A stretch of 64,000 nucleotides of DNA from UBA6623 sp965238125 (GTDB taxonomy: Bacteria > Acidobacteriota > Terriglobia > Bryobacterales > UBA6623). The notes under the pieces are model-generated. The model saw nothing but the letters and a program-made list of their open reading frames with translations, was not told the DNA's origin and made no database searches. The stretch is from the NCBI GenBank assembly GCA_965238125.1, contig OZ250179.1, positions 4,278,001-4,342,000 on the forward strand. The letters are read 5' to 3'. A program made the translations under genes and the position numbers. This document shows, one piece after another, positions 46,463 to 55,281 of the stretch (position 1 is the first letter of the stretch; the number at the start of each line of letters is the position of its first letter).

Positions 46463-47731
46463 ATGCCGGTTCTGATTCTGCACTACCACGAAATCTGGCT
46501 GAAGGGTCGCAATCGCCGCTTCTTCCTCCAGAACCTCAAGCGCGCCTCGAAACAGGCCCTTGGAGGTTTGCGGGTTGAGAACACCGCCTGGGAAGACCAC
46601 CGCTTACTGATCACCTTTGGAGACGAGGAAACCGCGCGGCAGGGGGTCGAGCGCTTGCGGAAGGTCCCCGGGATCGCCTACATGTCGGTGGCCGAGCAGA
46701 CCGAGCCGCGGCTGGATTCGATTATCGAAACCGGTGCTCGGCTCATGCGCGACGTCGAGTTCCGGAGCTTCCGAGTCCGAGCCCGGCGGTCACGGAAATC
46801 ACTGCCCTTTCGCTCGATCGACGTAGGACGCGAACTCGGCTCGCGCATCTACGAAGACGCCCTAGCCGCCGGGCGCGAGGTGAAGGTCGATCTCGACAAC
46901 GGTGAAGCCACCTGTTACGTCGAGGTCACAGCGACCCGCGCGCTGCTTTATCGCGAGAAGATCCCCGGCGTCGGAGGCCTCCCGACCGGATCGGCGGGGA
47001 AACTGACTTGTTTACTTTCGGGCGGATTCGATTCCGCCGTGGCGGCGTATAAGGTCATCAAGCGCGGCGTGAGGCTTAGCTTCGTCCATTTTTGGGGGCC
47101 TCCGGCGCGGCCCGGCGAAGACAGCCCGCCCGTGGCGCGGGAATTGGTGCGGGCGCTGACGCAGTACCAGGGCCGTGCGCGGTTTTACTTGGTTCCCTTC
47201 GACGAGATTCAGCGCGAGATTGTGGCGTCCGCCCCCGAGAGCTACCGCATCTTGCTTTACCGCCGCATGATGCTGCGTATTGCCGAACGGATCGCCTACC
47301 GCGAGCATGCTCACGGTTTGGTGACCGGAGACAGCATCTCGCAGGTGGCTTCGCAAACGCTGAGGAACATGGAGGCCGTGGGATCAGCGGCGACGCTGCC
47401 GATTTATAGGCCCTTGGTGGGTGACGACAAGCAGGAGATTCTCGACCTGGCGCGGCGCATCGGAACGTATGAGATTTCTTGCGAGCCTTTTACCGATTGT
47501 TGTCCGATGTATCTTCCCAAGAGTCCGAAACTTCACGCCGGCGTAGCGGAACTCGACGACGTCGAAGCGAGTCTACCTATCAAGGACTGGGTTGAGCGGG
47601 GCATTCGCTCCGCCGAAAGAGAAGCGCACGAATGGCGAGAAGGCGAAGTCCGCCGTCTGAGGCGCGACGATCATGAATCCTCATCCACACGCAGCCGCTT
47701 ACCGGCCGCGTCGCTTCCCGCGGCCGGGTAA
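46463..47731 (+). CDS. thiI: tRNA 4-thiouridine synthetase ThiI
   Basis: Makes 4-thiouridine at tRNA position 8 and, in some bacteria, feeds sulfur to thiazole synthesis (422 aa). The ferredoxin-like plus THUMP region covers residues 1-165 (LHYHEIWLKGRNRRFFLQNL). The PP-loop ATPase motif is CLLSGGFDSAVAAYK near 190. A Cys matching the catalytic Cys of the family lies in EISCEPFTDCCPMYLPKSP. No rhodanese domain is present, as in Gram-positive ThiI proteins. The last 59 bases overlap the next gene. Confidence 0.95.
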   Translation: MPVLILHYHEIWLKGRNRRFFLQNLKRASKQALGGLRVENTAWEDHRLLITFGDEETARQGVERLRKVPGIAYMSVAEQTEPRLDSIIETGARLMRDVEFRSFRVRARRSRKSLPFRSIDVGRELGSRIYEDALAAGREVKVDLDNGEATCYVEVTATRALLYREKIPGVGGLPTGSAGKLTCLLSGGFDSAVAAYKVIKRGVRLSFVHFWGPPARPGEDSPPVARELVRALTQYQGRARFYLVPFDEIQREIVASAPESYRILLYRRMMLRIAERIAYREHAHGLVTGDSISQVASQTLRNMEAVGSAATLPIYRPLVGDDKQEILDLARRIGTYEISCEPFTDCCPMYLPKSPKLHAGVAELDDVEASLPIKDWVERGIRSAEREAHEWREGEVRRLRRDDHESSSTRSRLPAASLPAAG

Positions 47732-48587
47732 CCCGGCGTTCGCGCTGCTGGTCGCGGCGCTGGCGCTGTCGGCCGCCGCGAGGCTCGTGGGCGCCGACGA
47801 CGAGCAACCCAAGCTCGCGATCGTGGAGACCGTCCTGCTCGACGGCGAAGACGGCTATCCGATTCCCGCCGACAGCATCTTCTACCCGGGAGAGACAGTC
47901 TACTTGGAATTCAAGATGTCCGGTTTCCGGGTGAATGACGACTATCGCATGAAGACCGCCTACCGAGTCGATTTCCTCGGGCCCACGGGTATTCGCTTCG
48001 CGATCTCCCAGGCCGGTGAAATCAGTGAAGAGATCTTTCCGCAGGATGAAGACTGGCTGCCCGCCGTGCGCGTATCGCCGAGGCTACCGCAATTCGCCGA
48101 ATCGGGCGCGTTTAAGATTATCGTGACGGCACTCGACCGTTTGGCGGGCAACGAGGAAATCACTTTGGAGTTTCCCGTCTACGTGCGCGGTGAGAGTGTA
48201 GAGCCGGGCAAGACGTTAACGATTCGAAACCTGGTCTTTTCCGTGGCCAAGGGGGGAGCGGTTGCCGAGCCCGTTTACAAGGCCGGCGATACGGTCTGGG
48301 CGCGTTTCGACATCACCGGCTACTTTCTCGCCGAGGATAATTCCTTTGACGTCGAGTCGTCGCTGGAAGTGACGGAAGGGGAGGGCGGTACCGAGAAGGT
48401 GCTGTTTCGCTTTGAATCGAGCGGCGAGCGGGGCCGGCCCTTCTACCCGCGGCGTCGGCTGCCGGCCGAGTTTCGTTTGGACCTCGATGATGACTTGGCG
48501 CCCGGAGAGTACACTGTGCTCATTTCGGTGTGGGACAAGCTCGGTGATGCGACTTTCGAATCGCGGCGGACGTTCACGGTGAAATAG
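47673..48587 (+). CDS. Exported hypothetical protein
   Basis: A 304-aa secreted protein. A His/Pro/Arg-rich N-terminus precedes a signal segment (FALLVAALALSAAARLVGA). The mature part looks like two similar beta-sandwich modules: FYPGETVYLEFKMSGFRVND near residue 70 matches YKAGDTVWARFDITGYFLAED near 207, each followed by a PRLPQF or RRRLPAEF block and an I-V-x-x-x-D-x-L end. I know no function. The start overlaps thiI; a later start would lose the signal peptide. Confidence 0.75.
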   Translation: MNPHPHAAAYRPRRFPRPGNPAFALLVAALALSAAARLVGADDEQPKLAIVETVLLDGEDGYPIPADSIFYPGETVYLEFKMSGFRVNDDYRMKTAYRVDFLGPTGIRFAISQAGEISEEIFPQDEDWLPAVRVSPRLPQFAESGAFKIIVTALDRLAGNEEITLEFPVYVRGESVEPGKTLTIRNLVFSVAKGGAVAEPVYKAGDTVWARFDITGYFLAEDNSFDVESSLEVTEGEGGTEKVLFRFESSGERGRPFYPRRRLPAEFRLDLDDDLAPGEYTVLISVWDKLGDATFESRRTFTVK

Positions 48588-48640
48588 CGGCGAGCCTCGG
48601 CCCAAGACGCCCCGACGGCCAAGCCCGACGCCGCGCAAGG

Positions 48641-48665
48641 TGGGGCAGGTCTCCAGGCCTGCCCA
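48641..48665. repeat. 25-bp palindromic dispersed repeat, copy 2
   Basis: Near-identical reverse complement of 5766-5790 (TGGGGCAGGTCTCCAGGCCT core). It lies between two convergent genes and could form a hairpin at both transcript ends. Confidence 0.75.
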
Positions 48666-48723
48666 TTCTTAGCCGCGCGCTCTTCATGCAAGCAGCCGAA
48701 GCGCAGCCGACCTGCGGGCCGTC

Positions 48724-49674
48724 TCAATCGTTCGACTGGATGTAAACTCTTTCGCCAGCCGTTACATCGGCCCGAATGCGATGTTCGGGCGGGGGGAGCG
48801 GGCAGGTGGCGTAGGGTGTGAAAACGCAGGGCGGGTTGTACGCCTTGTTGAAATCGAGTTCGATCGGTCCGGCTTTCGGGGGTAAATCCAGTTGCAGGAA
48901 ACGGCCCCCACCGTAAGTTCCCTTGCCGTTGGTTTCGTCCCCGAAAACCAGCAAACGATTGTCTCCGTTGTCCATCGTGTCCATGGAGTAGGTTTCGCCG
49001 TCGATGGCGAAGACGATCGCTCCGGGGGACTGCTCTTCAAAAACCGTCCCCATGACGTTGGGGATTTCGATCGGCTTGGGTTCGTCGTAGGGCTCGTATC
49101 GCGCTTCGATCTTCCACGAAAGAGCGGGCGGGAAGTACTCGAGACCCGCGAATTTGGCGAGCAAGGGGCTTTCGATGTCACGCACGCGCACCGCTAAACG
49201 GCCGGTTCGCTCGATGACGTAGAGGCGCAGCGATCCCAGCTCAATCACGGTCGGCTTGCCCTCGGCGTCGGTCTTGAGGCTTTCGGGCGGGGCGGGCTTG
49301 CCGTCAAAGAGCATTTCGGCACCGTCAGCGGGGTGGAAGGTCGCTCGACCGTCGGCCACGACGAACTTCCCCGCATTGGGTGGAGCCTTTCCAGCGGGCA
49401 GGACGACGCGGTTTTCCTCTGTCGAGCCGACCGGGTTGTCGCCGTCGTCGAGCCAGGAGAGGCCGACCAGCGTCAGCCAGCCGTCGGGGGAGCGGAGGGC
49501 TTTCGCGCGGGTGCGGCGCCAGAGTTCGATTTCCTCGCTGTAGACGGGTTCGGCGTCAGTCATGGCGGGAGGGCGCGGATCGCACGCCGCTAGGGAAACG
49601 AACAGGCCGTAGGTAAACCAACGAAACCAACGGCTTGCGGGTCGGCGGCTTGCGGAGAGGAAGCTCGGTCCCAT
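48724..49674 (-). CDS. DUF1684 family lipoprotein
   Basis: A 316-aa protein with a lipoprotein signal (WFTYGLFVSLAAC, Cys31). The DUF1684 signature is visible: YSEEIELWRRTRAKALRSPD, TLVGLSWLDDGDNPVGS, and near the C-terminus GGGRFLQLDLP followed by ELDFNKAYNPPCVFTPYATC. Function of the family is not established. The open frame runs upstream to 50718 but crosses the oppositely coded FAD subunit gene, so ATG 49674 is taken. Confidence 0.88.
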   Translation of the reverse strand: MGPSFLSASRRPASRWFRWFTYGLFVSLAACDPRPPAMTDAEPVYSEEIELWRRTRAKALRSPDGWLTLVGLSWLDDGDNPVGSTEENRVVLPAGKAPPNAGKFVVADGRATFHPADGAEMLFDGKPAPPESLKTDAEGKPTVIELGSLRLYVIERTGRLAVRVRDIESPLLAKFAGLEYFPPALSWKIEARYEPYDEPKPIEIPNVMGTVFEEQSPGAIVFAIDGETYSMDTMDNGDNRLLVFGDETNGKGTYGGGRFLQLDLPPKAGPIELDFNKAYNPPCVFTPYATCPLPPPEHRIRADVTAGERVYIQSND

Positions 49675-49897
49675 TTTCAGGGTGTTCTCTCTACAAATAT
49701 AGCCTTGCGAATCGGAGCATGCGACCGCCGCTTGATTCGTCGCGGAGCGCGGCGGGTCCGTTTTACCGAGAATTTCACCCTCCCGGCGTTCCCTGTCGCG
49801 TTCAGTGCGTATAAGATGGAACATGCGCCCGGACGCGCGTGGGGGCAGGGATTCGTCAAATCCCTCCGGCACGCGGGACGCCCGGCGCGGTTCAGAC

Positions 49898-49903
49898 AAG
49901 GAG
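49898..49903 (+). promoter_or_regulatory. Ribosome-binding site defining a TTG start
   Basis: AAGGAG lies 8 bases before TTG 49912 and supports that codon as the start of the FAD subunit. The longer frame from 49705 lacks a ribosome site and adds residues not typical of the family. Confidence 0.65.
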
Positions 49904-49911
49904 AATGCCGC

Positions 49912-50787
49912 TTGCAGTGGGTTGAATACGAAAGTCCGCGGACGGTCGAGGAGGCGGTCAAGCTCCTCGCTGCCGGCAACGGACGCGCCAAGATCCTGGC
50001 CGGGGGGACCGATCTTCTGGTTCAGCTTCGGGCCGGGCGCGGCGACGCCGACGTTATTGTCGACGTCAAGAAGATCCCCGAGTTGATGGTCATCTCGCTC
50101 GATGCGTCCCAAGGGTTGACGCTCGGGGCGAGCGTGCCTTGCTACCAGGTGTACGAGAACGCCGATATCCAACGCGTTTATCCGGGCCTGATCGATACGA
50201 CCTCGTTGATCGGAGGGATTCAAATTCAGGGTCGTGCCACGGTCGGTGGGAACCTTTGTAATGCAGCCCCGAGCGCCGATGCGATTCCGATTTTGATTGC
50301 GTATGGGGTAACGTGCCGGATTGCCGGGCCGAACGGCGTGCGTGAAGTCGCGGCCGAGGATTTTTGTACGGCTCCCGGACGAAACGTTCTGGAGGCGGGC
50401 GAGATGCTGGTGTCGATGCACTTCCCGGCGCCGGAAGAAAATTCCGGGTCCCGGTATTTGCGATTTATCCCGCGTAACGAAATGGATATCGCCGTGGCCG
50501 GGGTGGGCGTGAACGTTGTCCTCGACAACGGCGATTTCAAGTCGGCTCGAGTCGCGTTGGCATCGGTGGCGCCGACGCCGTTGTTTGTCCGCGAAGCGGG
50601 CGAAGCGCTGGCCGGGAAGCCGGTGAACGACGAAAGCATCAACGAAGCGGCCCAAATCGCCAAAGCCGCCGCCAAACCGATTACGGACATGCGCGGTACC
50701 GTCGAGTATCGCAAGCACCTATGCGAAGTGCTCACACGGCGGGCTCTGCACACTGCCGTTGCCCGAGCCCGAGGGACGGAATCTTAG
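49912..50787 (+). CDS. Molybdenum hydroxylase FAD-binding subunit
   Basis: Medium (FAD) subunit of a xanthine dehydrogenase/aldehyde oxidase-type enzyme (291 aa) that passes electrons from the iron-sulfur clusters onward. FAD contacts are marked by AKILAGGTDLLVQLRAG near residue 26 and ATVGGNLCNAAPSAD near 106. TTG 49912 is the start. It is followed directly (no gap) by the 2Fe-2S subunit and then the molybdopterin subunit, the M-S-L gene order common in CoxMSL-like clusters. MoCo-insertion chaperone genes are not adjacent. Confidence 0.92.
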   Translation: MQWVEYESPRTVEEAVKLLAAGNGRAKILAGGTDLLVQLRAGRGDADVIVDVKKIPELMVISLDASQGLTLGASVPCYQVYENADIQRVYPGLIDTTSLIGGIQIQGRATVGGNLCNAAPSADAIPILIAYGVTCRIAGPNGVREVAAEDFCTAPGRNVLEAGEMLVSMHFPAPEENSGSRYLRFIPRNEMDIAVAGVGVNVVLDNGDFKSARVALASVAPTPLFVREAGEALAGKPVNDESINEAAQIAKAAAKPITDMRGTVEYRKHLCEVLTRRALHTAVARARGTES

Positions 50788-51273
50788 ATGCCGAACAAAG
50801 TACGGGTACAGACCACGATTAACGGCGAGGAGGCCGAGTTTCTCTGCGAGCCGCGCCAGAGCCTGCTCGAATGTCTGCGCGACATCCTGGGGCTGACCGG
50901 GACCAAGGAAGGCTGTAACGACGGCAACTGCGGGGCGTGCACGGTCATGTTGGACGGCCCCATCGTCACCTCGTGTCTGGTGCTAGGCGTCGAGGCCGAA
51001 GGCGCGGAGATTACGACGGTCGAGGGAATTGCCGTTGGGCAGGAGCTTCATCCGCTGCAACAGGCATTTCTCGAAGGCGCGGCGCTGCAATGCGGCGTCT
51101 GCACGCCGGGATTCCTGGTCGCCGCCAAGGCCTTGCTCGACAACGAGCCCGACCCCAGCGAAGAGCGTATCCGCTTTTGGCTGGCGAATAATCTTTGCCG
51201 CTGTACCGGGTACGACAAGATCATTCGGTCGGTCCAGGCGGCGGCCGCGGAGAAACAGGAGGCGAACGCATGA
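50788..51273 (+). CDS. Molybdenum hydroxylase 2Fe-2S subunit
   Basis: Small subunit (161 aa) with two [2Fe-2S] clusters. The plant-type cluster ligands are in KEGCNDGNCGACTVMLDG (Cys43, Cys48, Cys51) with the fourth Cys in SCLVLG. The second, helical cluster is bound by CGVCTPGF and LCRCTGYDKI. Its TGA overlaps the ATG of the large subunit (ATGA at 51270-51273). Confidence 0.95.
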   Translation: MPNKVRVQTTINGEEAEFLCEPRQSLLECLRDILGLTGTKEGCNDGNCGACTVMLDGPIVTSCLVLGVEAEGAEITTVEGIAVGQELHPLQQAFLEGAALQCGVCTPGFLVAAKALLDNEPDPSEERIRFWLANNLCRCTGYDKIIRSVQAAAAEKQEANA

Positions 51274-53567
51274 GCACGCAGAACTATGAACCCAACATGG
51301 TCCTCGCGACGAAGCACTACAAGGTGCTGGGAACCAGGCCGGTGCGGCACGACGGGGCCGACAAGGTCACCGGCCGCGCCCTGTACGGGGCCGACATCCA
51401 ACTGACGGGGTTGCTGCACGGCGCGATCTTGCGCAGCCCGCATGCTCACGCGCGCATCAAGTCGATTGACACCTCCAAGGCCGAGGCTCTGCCGGGCGTC
51501 AAGGCGGTTGCAACATCGAAGGACTTTCCCGAGGCCGGCGACAAGATGGCCGTCACGGGGGAAGGTCCCTCTCCGCTGAAGTGGGTTCAAGGGAACATGT
51601 TGGCCATTGACAAAGTGCTCTACAAAGGCCACGCGATTGCCGCCGTGGCGGCCGTGAATATTCATGTGGCGCAAGAGGCTGTCGGGCTCATTGAGGTCGA
51701 ATACGAAGTGCTGCCGCCGGTCTTGAATGCTCCCGACGCGATGGCCGACGACGCCCCGATTTTGCTCGACGATTTGAAGACGACCGAACTCGGGGAGAAG
51801 ACCGACAAGGTCAGCAACGTGTCGAGCCATTACCGGTTCGAACTCGGAGACGCCGACAAGGGCTTCGAGGGAGCCGACATCGTTGTCGAACGCGAATTCG
51901 ACACCTCGACGGTTCACCAGGGTTATATCGAACCGCACGCCGGAACGGCTCTGTGGAACAACGACGGCCGCGTCCAAGTATGGTGCAGCACGCAGGGCTC
52001 GTTCACCGTGCGGGGGGTGACGGCGACGGTACTGGGGTTGCCGGAATCGCGGGTCAAGGTGACGCCGACGGAGATCGGGGGCGGCTTCGGCGGCAAGATT
52101 CCGGTTTACTTGGAACCGGTGGCGGCGCTTCTTTCCAAGAAGTCGGGCAAGCCGGTCAAGATCGTCATGAGCCGGCAAGACGTGCTCGAAGGGTCGGGCC
52201 CGACGCCGGGTTCACACATCAACGTGAAAATCGGCGTGACGAACGAGGGCAAGATCGTCGCCGCGCAAGCCCGCTTGGCTTACGAAGCCGGAGCCTACCC
52301 GGGGGCGATGGTTGTTCCCGGCGGCATGTGCGTCTTCGCCGCCTACGACATTGAAAACGTCACGGTCGATGGCTATGACGTGGTCGTCAACAAGCCGAGC
52401 ACCGCCGCCTACCGCGCTCCGGGCGCGACCAACGCGGCTTTCGCGACTGAAACCGTCATCGATGAAATTGTCGAACAACTCGGTGTCGACCCGATTGATT
52501 TTCGCCTCCAAAACGCGGCCAAGGAAGGCACGCGGCGCGCCGACGGGCCGAAGTATCCGCGCATCGGGTGCGTGGAATTGCTCGAAGCCATGAAGGCTCA
52601 TCCGCACTATCAGACGCCGCTCGAGGGGCCCAATCGCGGACGCGGGGTAGCCATCGGCTTTTGGTTCAACGTGGGTCTCCAGTCCAGTTGCGCTCTCAGC
52701 GTCAACCCGGACGGAACCGTCGCGCTCGTCGAGGGCTCGCCGGATATCGGCGGCACTCGTACGTCGGTGTCGATGCAGGCGGCCGAGGTTCTGGGCCTGC
52801 GGGCGGAAGACGTTAATCCGACGGTGGTGGACACCGATTCGGTGGGATACACGGATCTGACCGGCGGCAGTCGCGTCACGCACTCCACGGGCATGGCCGC
52901 AATCCAAGCCGCTGAAGACGTCAAGCAACAAATGATCGTCCGCGTGGCCAAGTTGTGGGAAACCGAGCCGGACCAAGTCGAGTTCGAAGACGGCGTCTTC
53001 CGGTCGAAGTCGGACGCGGAGAAGCAGATGAGCTTTAAGGAAACGGCCGCGAAGGCGGCCTCGACCGGCGGCCCGATTGTTGGACGAGCGAGCGTCAACC
53101 CGAGCTCGGTGGGCGGGTCTTTTGCCGGCGATATCGTCGATGTCGAGGTCGACCCGGAAACCGGCAAGACCACCGTCCTGCGCTTTACCGCCTTCCAGGA
53201 TGCCGGCAAGGCCATCCATCCGAGCTACGTCGAGGGACAGATGCAGGGCGGCAGCGTGCAGGGCATCGGGTGGGCGCTGAACGAAGAATATTACATGACG
53301 CCGGATGGCGTGATGGCGAACTCGAGCTTGCTCGACTACCGCACGCCCACGAGCTTGGATCTGCCGATGATCGACACGGTGATTATCGAGGTGGCGAACC
53401 CGGGGCATCCTTTCGGGGTGCGCGGCGTGGGCGAGGCGAATATTATTCCACCGCCGGCGGCGATTGCCAATGCGATTCATGGGGCGCTGGGCGTAAGAAT
53501 GCGGCGGTTGCCGATGAACCCGGTCCGCGTGATGGAGTCGATTTGGGCCAAGAACGGCTCCGCGTAG
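51270..53567 (+). CDS. Molybdenum hydroxylase large (molybdopterin) subunit
   Basis: Catalytic Mo subunit (765 aa). Molybdopterin contacts include GGGFGGKIP near residue 270. The active-site loop reads TAAYRAPGATNAAF near 379, so it lacks the AYxCSFR of true form I CO dehydrogenase and the AYRGAGR of form II proteins. The catalytic Glu is E722 in GVGEANIIPPP. The substrate is therefore likely an aldehyde, purine or aromatic compound, not CO. The enzyme is cytoplasmic; there is no Tat signal. It is the last subunit of the M-S-L operon. Confidence 0.93.
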   Translation: MSTQNYEPNMVLATKHYKVLGTRPVRHDGADKVTGRALYGADIQLTGLLHGAILRSPHAHARIKSIDTSKAEALPGVKAVATSKDFPEAGDKMAVTGEGPSPLKWVQGNMLAIDKVLYKGHAIAAVAAVNIHVAQEAVGLIEVEYEVLPPVLNAPDAMADDAPILLDDLKTTELGEKTDKVSNVSSHYRFELGDADKGFEGADIVVEREFDTSTVHQGYIEPHAGTALWNNDGRVQVWCSTQGSFTVRGVTATVLGLPESRVKVTPTEIGGGFGGKIPVYLEPVAALLSKKSGKPVKIVMSRQDVLEGSGPTPGSHINVKIGVTNEGKIVAAQARLAYEAGAYPGAMVVPGGMCVFAAYDIENVTVDGYDVVVNKPSTAAYRAPGATNAAFATETVIDEIVEQLGVDPIDFRLQNAAKEGTRRADGPKYPRIGCVELLEAMKAHPHYQTPLEGPNRGRGVAIGFWFNVGLQSSCALSVNPDGTVALVEGSPDIGGTRTSVSMQAAEVLGLRAEDVNPTVVDTDSVGYTDLTGGSRVTHSTGMAAIQAAEDVKQQMIVRVAKLWETEPDQVEFEDGVFRSKSDAEKQMSFKETAAKAASTGGPIVGRASVNPSSVGGSFAGDIVDVEVDPETGKTTVLRFTAFQDAGKAIHPSYVEGQMQGGSVQGIGWALNEEYYMTPDGVMANSSLLDYRTPTSLDLPMIDTVIIEVANPGHPFGVRGVGEANIIPPPAAIANAIHGALGVRMRRLPMNPVRVMESIWAKNGSA

Positions 53568-53632
53568 GAAAGCTTATCCACGCCGGAAACGGCGCGGTCC
53601 GGCATCCTGATTTTGCGGCTAAAGGAGATTCT

Positions 53633-53986
53633 ATGTCCGCGGCACAGACTGAAGCTACGCTTCTCCACCATTTGACGGCTTTCGGCGGCGGCGACGTCGA
53701 CGAAATTTTGGCCGACTATACCGACGAAAGCGTCTTGATCACCCCGGACGGCGCCTTGCGCGGGTTGGCGGAGATTCGTCCCGTATTTGAAAACTTCGTC
53801 AAGATCCTGCCGCCCGGATCGGACTTTCAAATGATCAAGCAGGTGACCGAAGGGGAACTGGCCTATATTTTCTGGAAAGCGGAATCGGACCACGTTAGTA
53901 TTCCGCTGGGAACAGACACATTCATCATTCGAGACAGCAAGATTGTCTTGCAGACCTTCGCCGGCACTATTGAGACGAAGGGGTAG
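53633..53986 (+). CDS. NTF2/SnoaL-like protein
   Basis: A 117-aa cone-shaped alpha+beta protein of the nuclear-transport-factor-2 superfamily: HHLTAFGGGDVDEILADYTD at the start, then RGLAEIRPVFENF and IFWKAESDHVSIPLGTDTFI. AAAGGAG lies 5 bases before ATG 53633. Members bind small hydrophobic ligands or act as isomerases; no catalytic pair is obvious. It follows the Mo-hydroxylase subunits by 65 bases and may share their transcript. Confidence 0.8.
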   Translation: MSAAQTEATLLHHLTAFGGGDVDEILADYTDESVLITPDGALRGLAEIRPVFENFVKILPPGSDFQMIKQVTEGELAYIFWKAESDHVSIPLGTDTFIIRDSKIVLQTFAGTIETKG

Positions 53987-53994
53987 GCGGGGCG

Positions 53995-54120
53995 GCCGAA
54001 CACCTTGAGCCGCGAAGCGGCGGCAGGAACATAGCCCAGGGTGGAGGGAGGTGGGGCGGAACCCTGGGTACAGCCCCCAGCCCCGCGAGCCCTGAAAGGG
54101 CGGCAGGAACGCCCCCGACC
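53995..54120. repeat. Dispersed repeat copies after the NTF2-like gene
   Basis: This gap holds units such as GAGCCGCGAAGCGGCGGCAG, AGCCCAGGGT paired with ACCCTGGGTA, and GCCCTGAAAGGGCGGCAGGA. They are palindromic or paired and belong to a class of intergenic repeats that I recall from acidobacterial and planctomycete genomes. No gene is visible between 53987 and 54237. Confidence 0.55.
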
Positions 54121-54237
54121 TCCATTTTCGTGGCAGTGTTGTGAGTCCGGCGGGTTCATAGAAACCAGACTGTCCCAAGTTTTCTGAAATTTTCTGAATA
54201 CGCCTCACCCGTTGTTGACCAGCTGCGACTTCCACCC

Positions 54238-54525
54238 ATGCCGACGGTTTTCATTCCCGCGATGATGCAGAAGTTGACCGCCGGGGAGGCGAGCATCGAA
54301 CTCGACGGGACCAATGTCCGTGAGCTGGTCAAGAATCTCGACAAACGCTACCCGGGATGCCGCGATTGGCTGGTCGACGGCACGGAGTTGAAGCCGAACA
54401 TTTCAGTTGCCGTCGACGGGGCCATCACGCCGATGGGCCTGCTCGAGGAAGTCGACCCAGACAGCGAAGTCCACTTCGTCGCCGCTCTGGCCGGCGGCGC
54501 CGACTCGGCCGCCGTTCCCCGCTGA
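54238..54525 (+). CDS. MoaD/ThiS-like ubiquitin-fold protein with C-terminal extension
   Basis: A 95-aa beta-grasp protein (MPTVFIPAMMQKLTAGEASI, ending in VHFVAALAGGADSAAVPR). Sulfur carriers of this fold end in Gly-Gly, which is adenylated. Here the Gly86-Gly87 pair is followed by 8 more residues, so it could work as a sulfur carrier only after proteolytic trimming, as known for a few extended ThiS relatives. It lies near the molybdenum hydroxylase genes but is separated by a repeat block. It could be a MoaD-type, ThiS-type or unrelated modifier protein. Confidence 0.75.
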   Translation: MPTVFIPAMMQKLTAGEASIELDGTNVRELVKNLDKRYPGCRDWLVDGTELKPNISVAVDGAITPMGLLEEVDPDSEVHFVAALAGGADSAAVPR

Positions 54526-54569
54526 TTGAGTAAGTTCGGTGCCTCTGGAGCTAGATTCGGTGCCTGTCA

Positions 54570-54623
54570 CCGGTCTATCCTCCCCGATCTATCCTCCGAT
54601 CTATCTCCGTCACCGATCTATCC
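54570..54623. repeat. GATCTATC tandem array 1
   Basis: Degenerate units of GATCTATCCTCC, four to five in a row, preceded by TTCGGTGCCTGTCACCG. Related arrays lie at 55760-55791, 55871-55912 and 56095-56160. Confidence 0.65.
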
Positions 54624-54931
54624 AACCTTGTTCTTCCGTGCCCCGCCCGCCCCTCGCCGGGTGTCACCCTGCCTTGAGCATAGTGGGCGTGTCAAGCGAC
54701 CGGGCCCGGAGTGGTGCGTGACATCAATCGTGACATCAATAAGGAAGAAATGGCGGCGTGGGCGCGAGCCTCTCGGGGGTCTTCGGATTTGCTGCTCGCT
54801 TGGGCCGTGGCTGAAGCCTGAAGGGGAAGGCCGCTGAAGCGGTCTAGTCGTCCGGGGGCGCCGTTCACACCGGCCCTGAGAGCCGGCCTATTTGGGCAGC
54901 CCAAGCCCGGTGACCCGGGCTCCGCGTGGCG

Positions 54932-55240
54932 TTGATTCCAATAGCGTTAGGCTGTTCTTGGGTTCGTTTCGCATTTTTGGTTTGGACGGTTGCCGGGGTC
55001 TGACCTGGGTGGAGTGATTGGCAACGCAACTGTGTGGGCGGGTGAGGCCGCAGGTTCTCCCTCGGGGCCATGGTATATCATGCAACGCATTGATTCCAAT
55101 ATCTTTAGGTCGATCTTGGGTTCGTTTCGTATTTCCCCCTTTTGGTGTTGAACGGCCCCCTTGGGTGTGCTGTTTGGGTGGCATCTCCGGCTGGCGCTCG
55201 GAGCGGGGAGTAGGCCGAGGTTTGGCGGCTCCAGTTTGCT
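54932..55240. repeat. Two diverged copies of a ~158-bp unit
   Basis: TTGATTCCAATA at 54932 and at 55090 begin parallel stretches that both continue to CTTGGGTTCGTTTCG. The distance is 158 bases. Confidence 0.6.
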
Positions 55241-55281
55241 CGGAGCGGGGCTGCTCGGACCCGGGCTGCTCGGAGCCGGGG
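55237..55281. repeat. Three tandem 15-bp repeats
   Basis: Units TGCTCGGAGCGGGGC, TGCTCGGACCCGGGC and TGCTCGGAGCCGGGG follow one another without gaps. Confidence 0.8.

Noticed and set aside
49705..49911. Upstream extension of the FAD subunit
   Set aside because: Residues do not resemble the family, and a good ribosome site defines TTG 49912.
51270..53567. Aerobic CO dehydrogenase large subunit (coxL)
   Set aside because: The active-site loop is AYRAPG, not the CO-specific AYxCSFR, although gene order fits.
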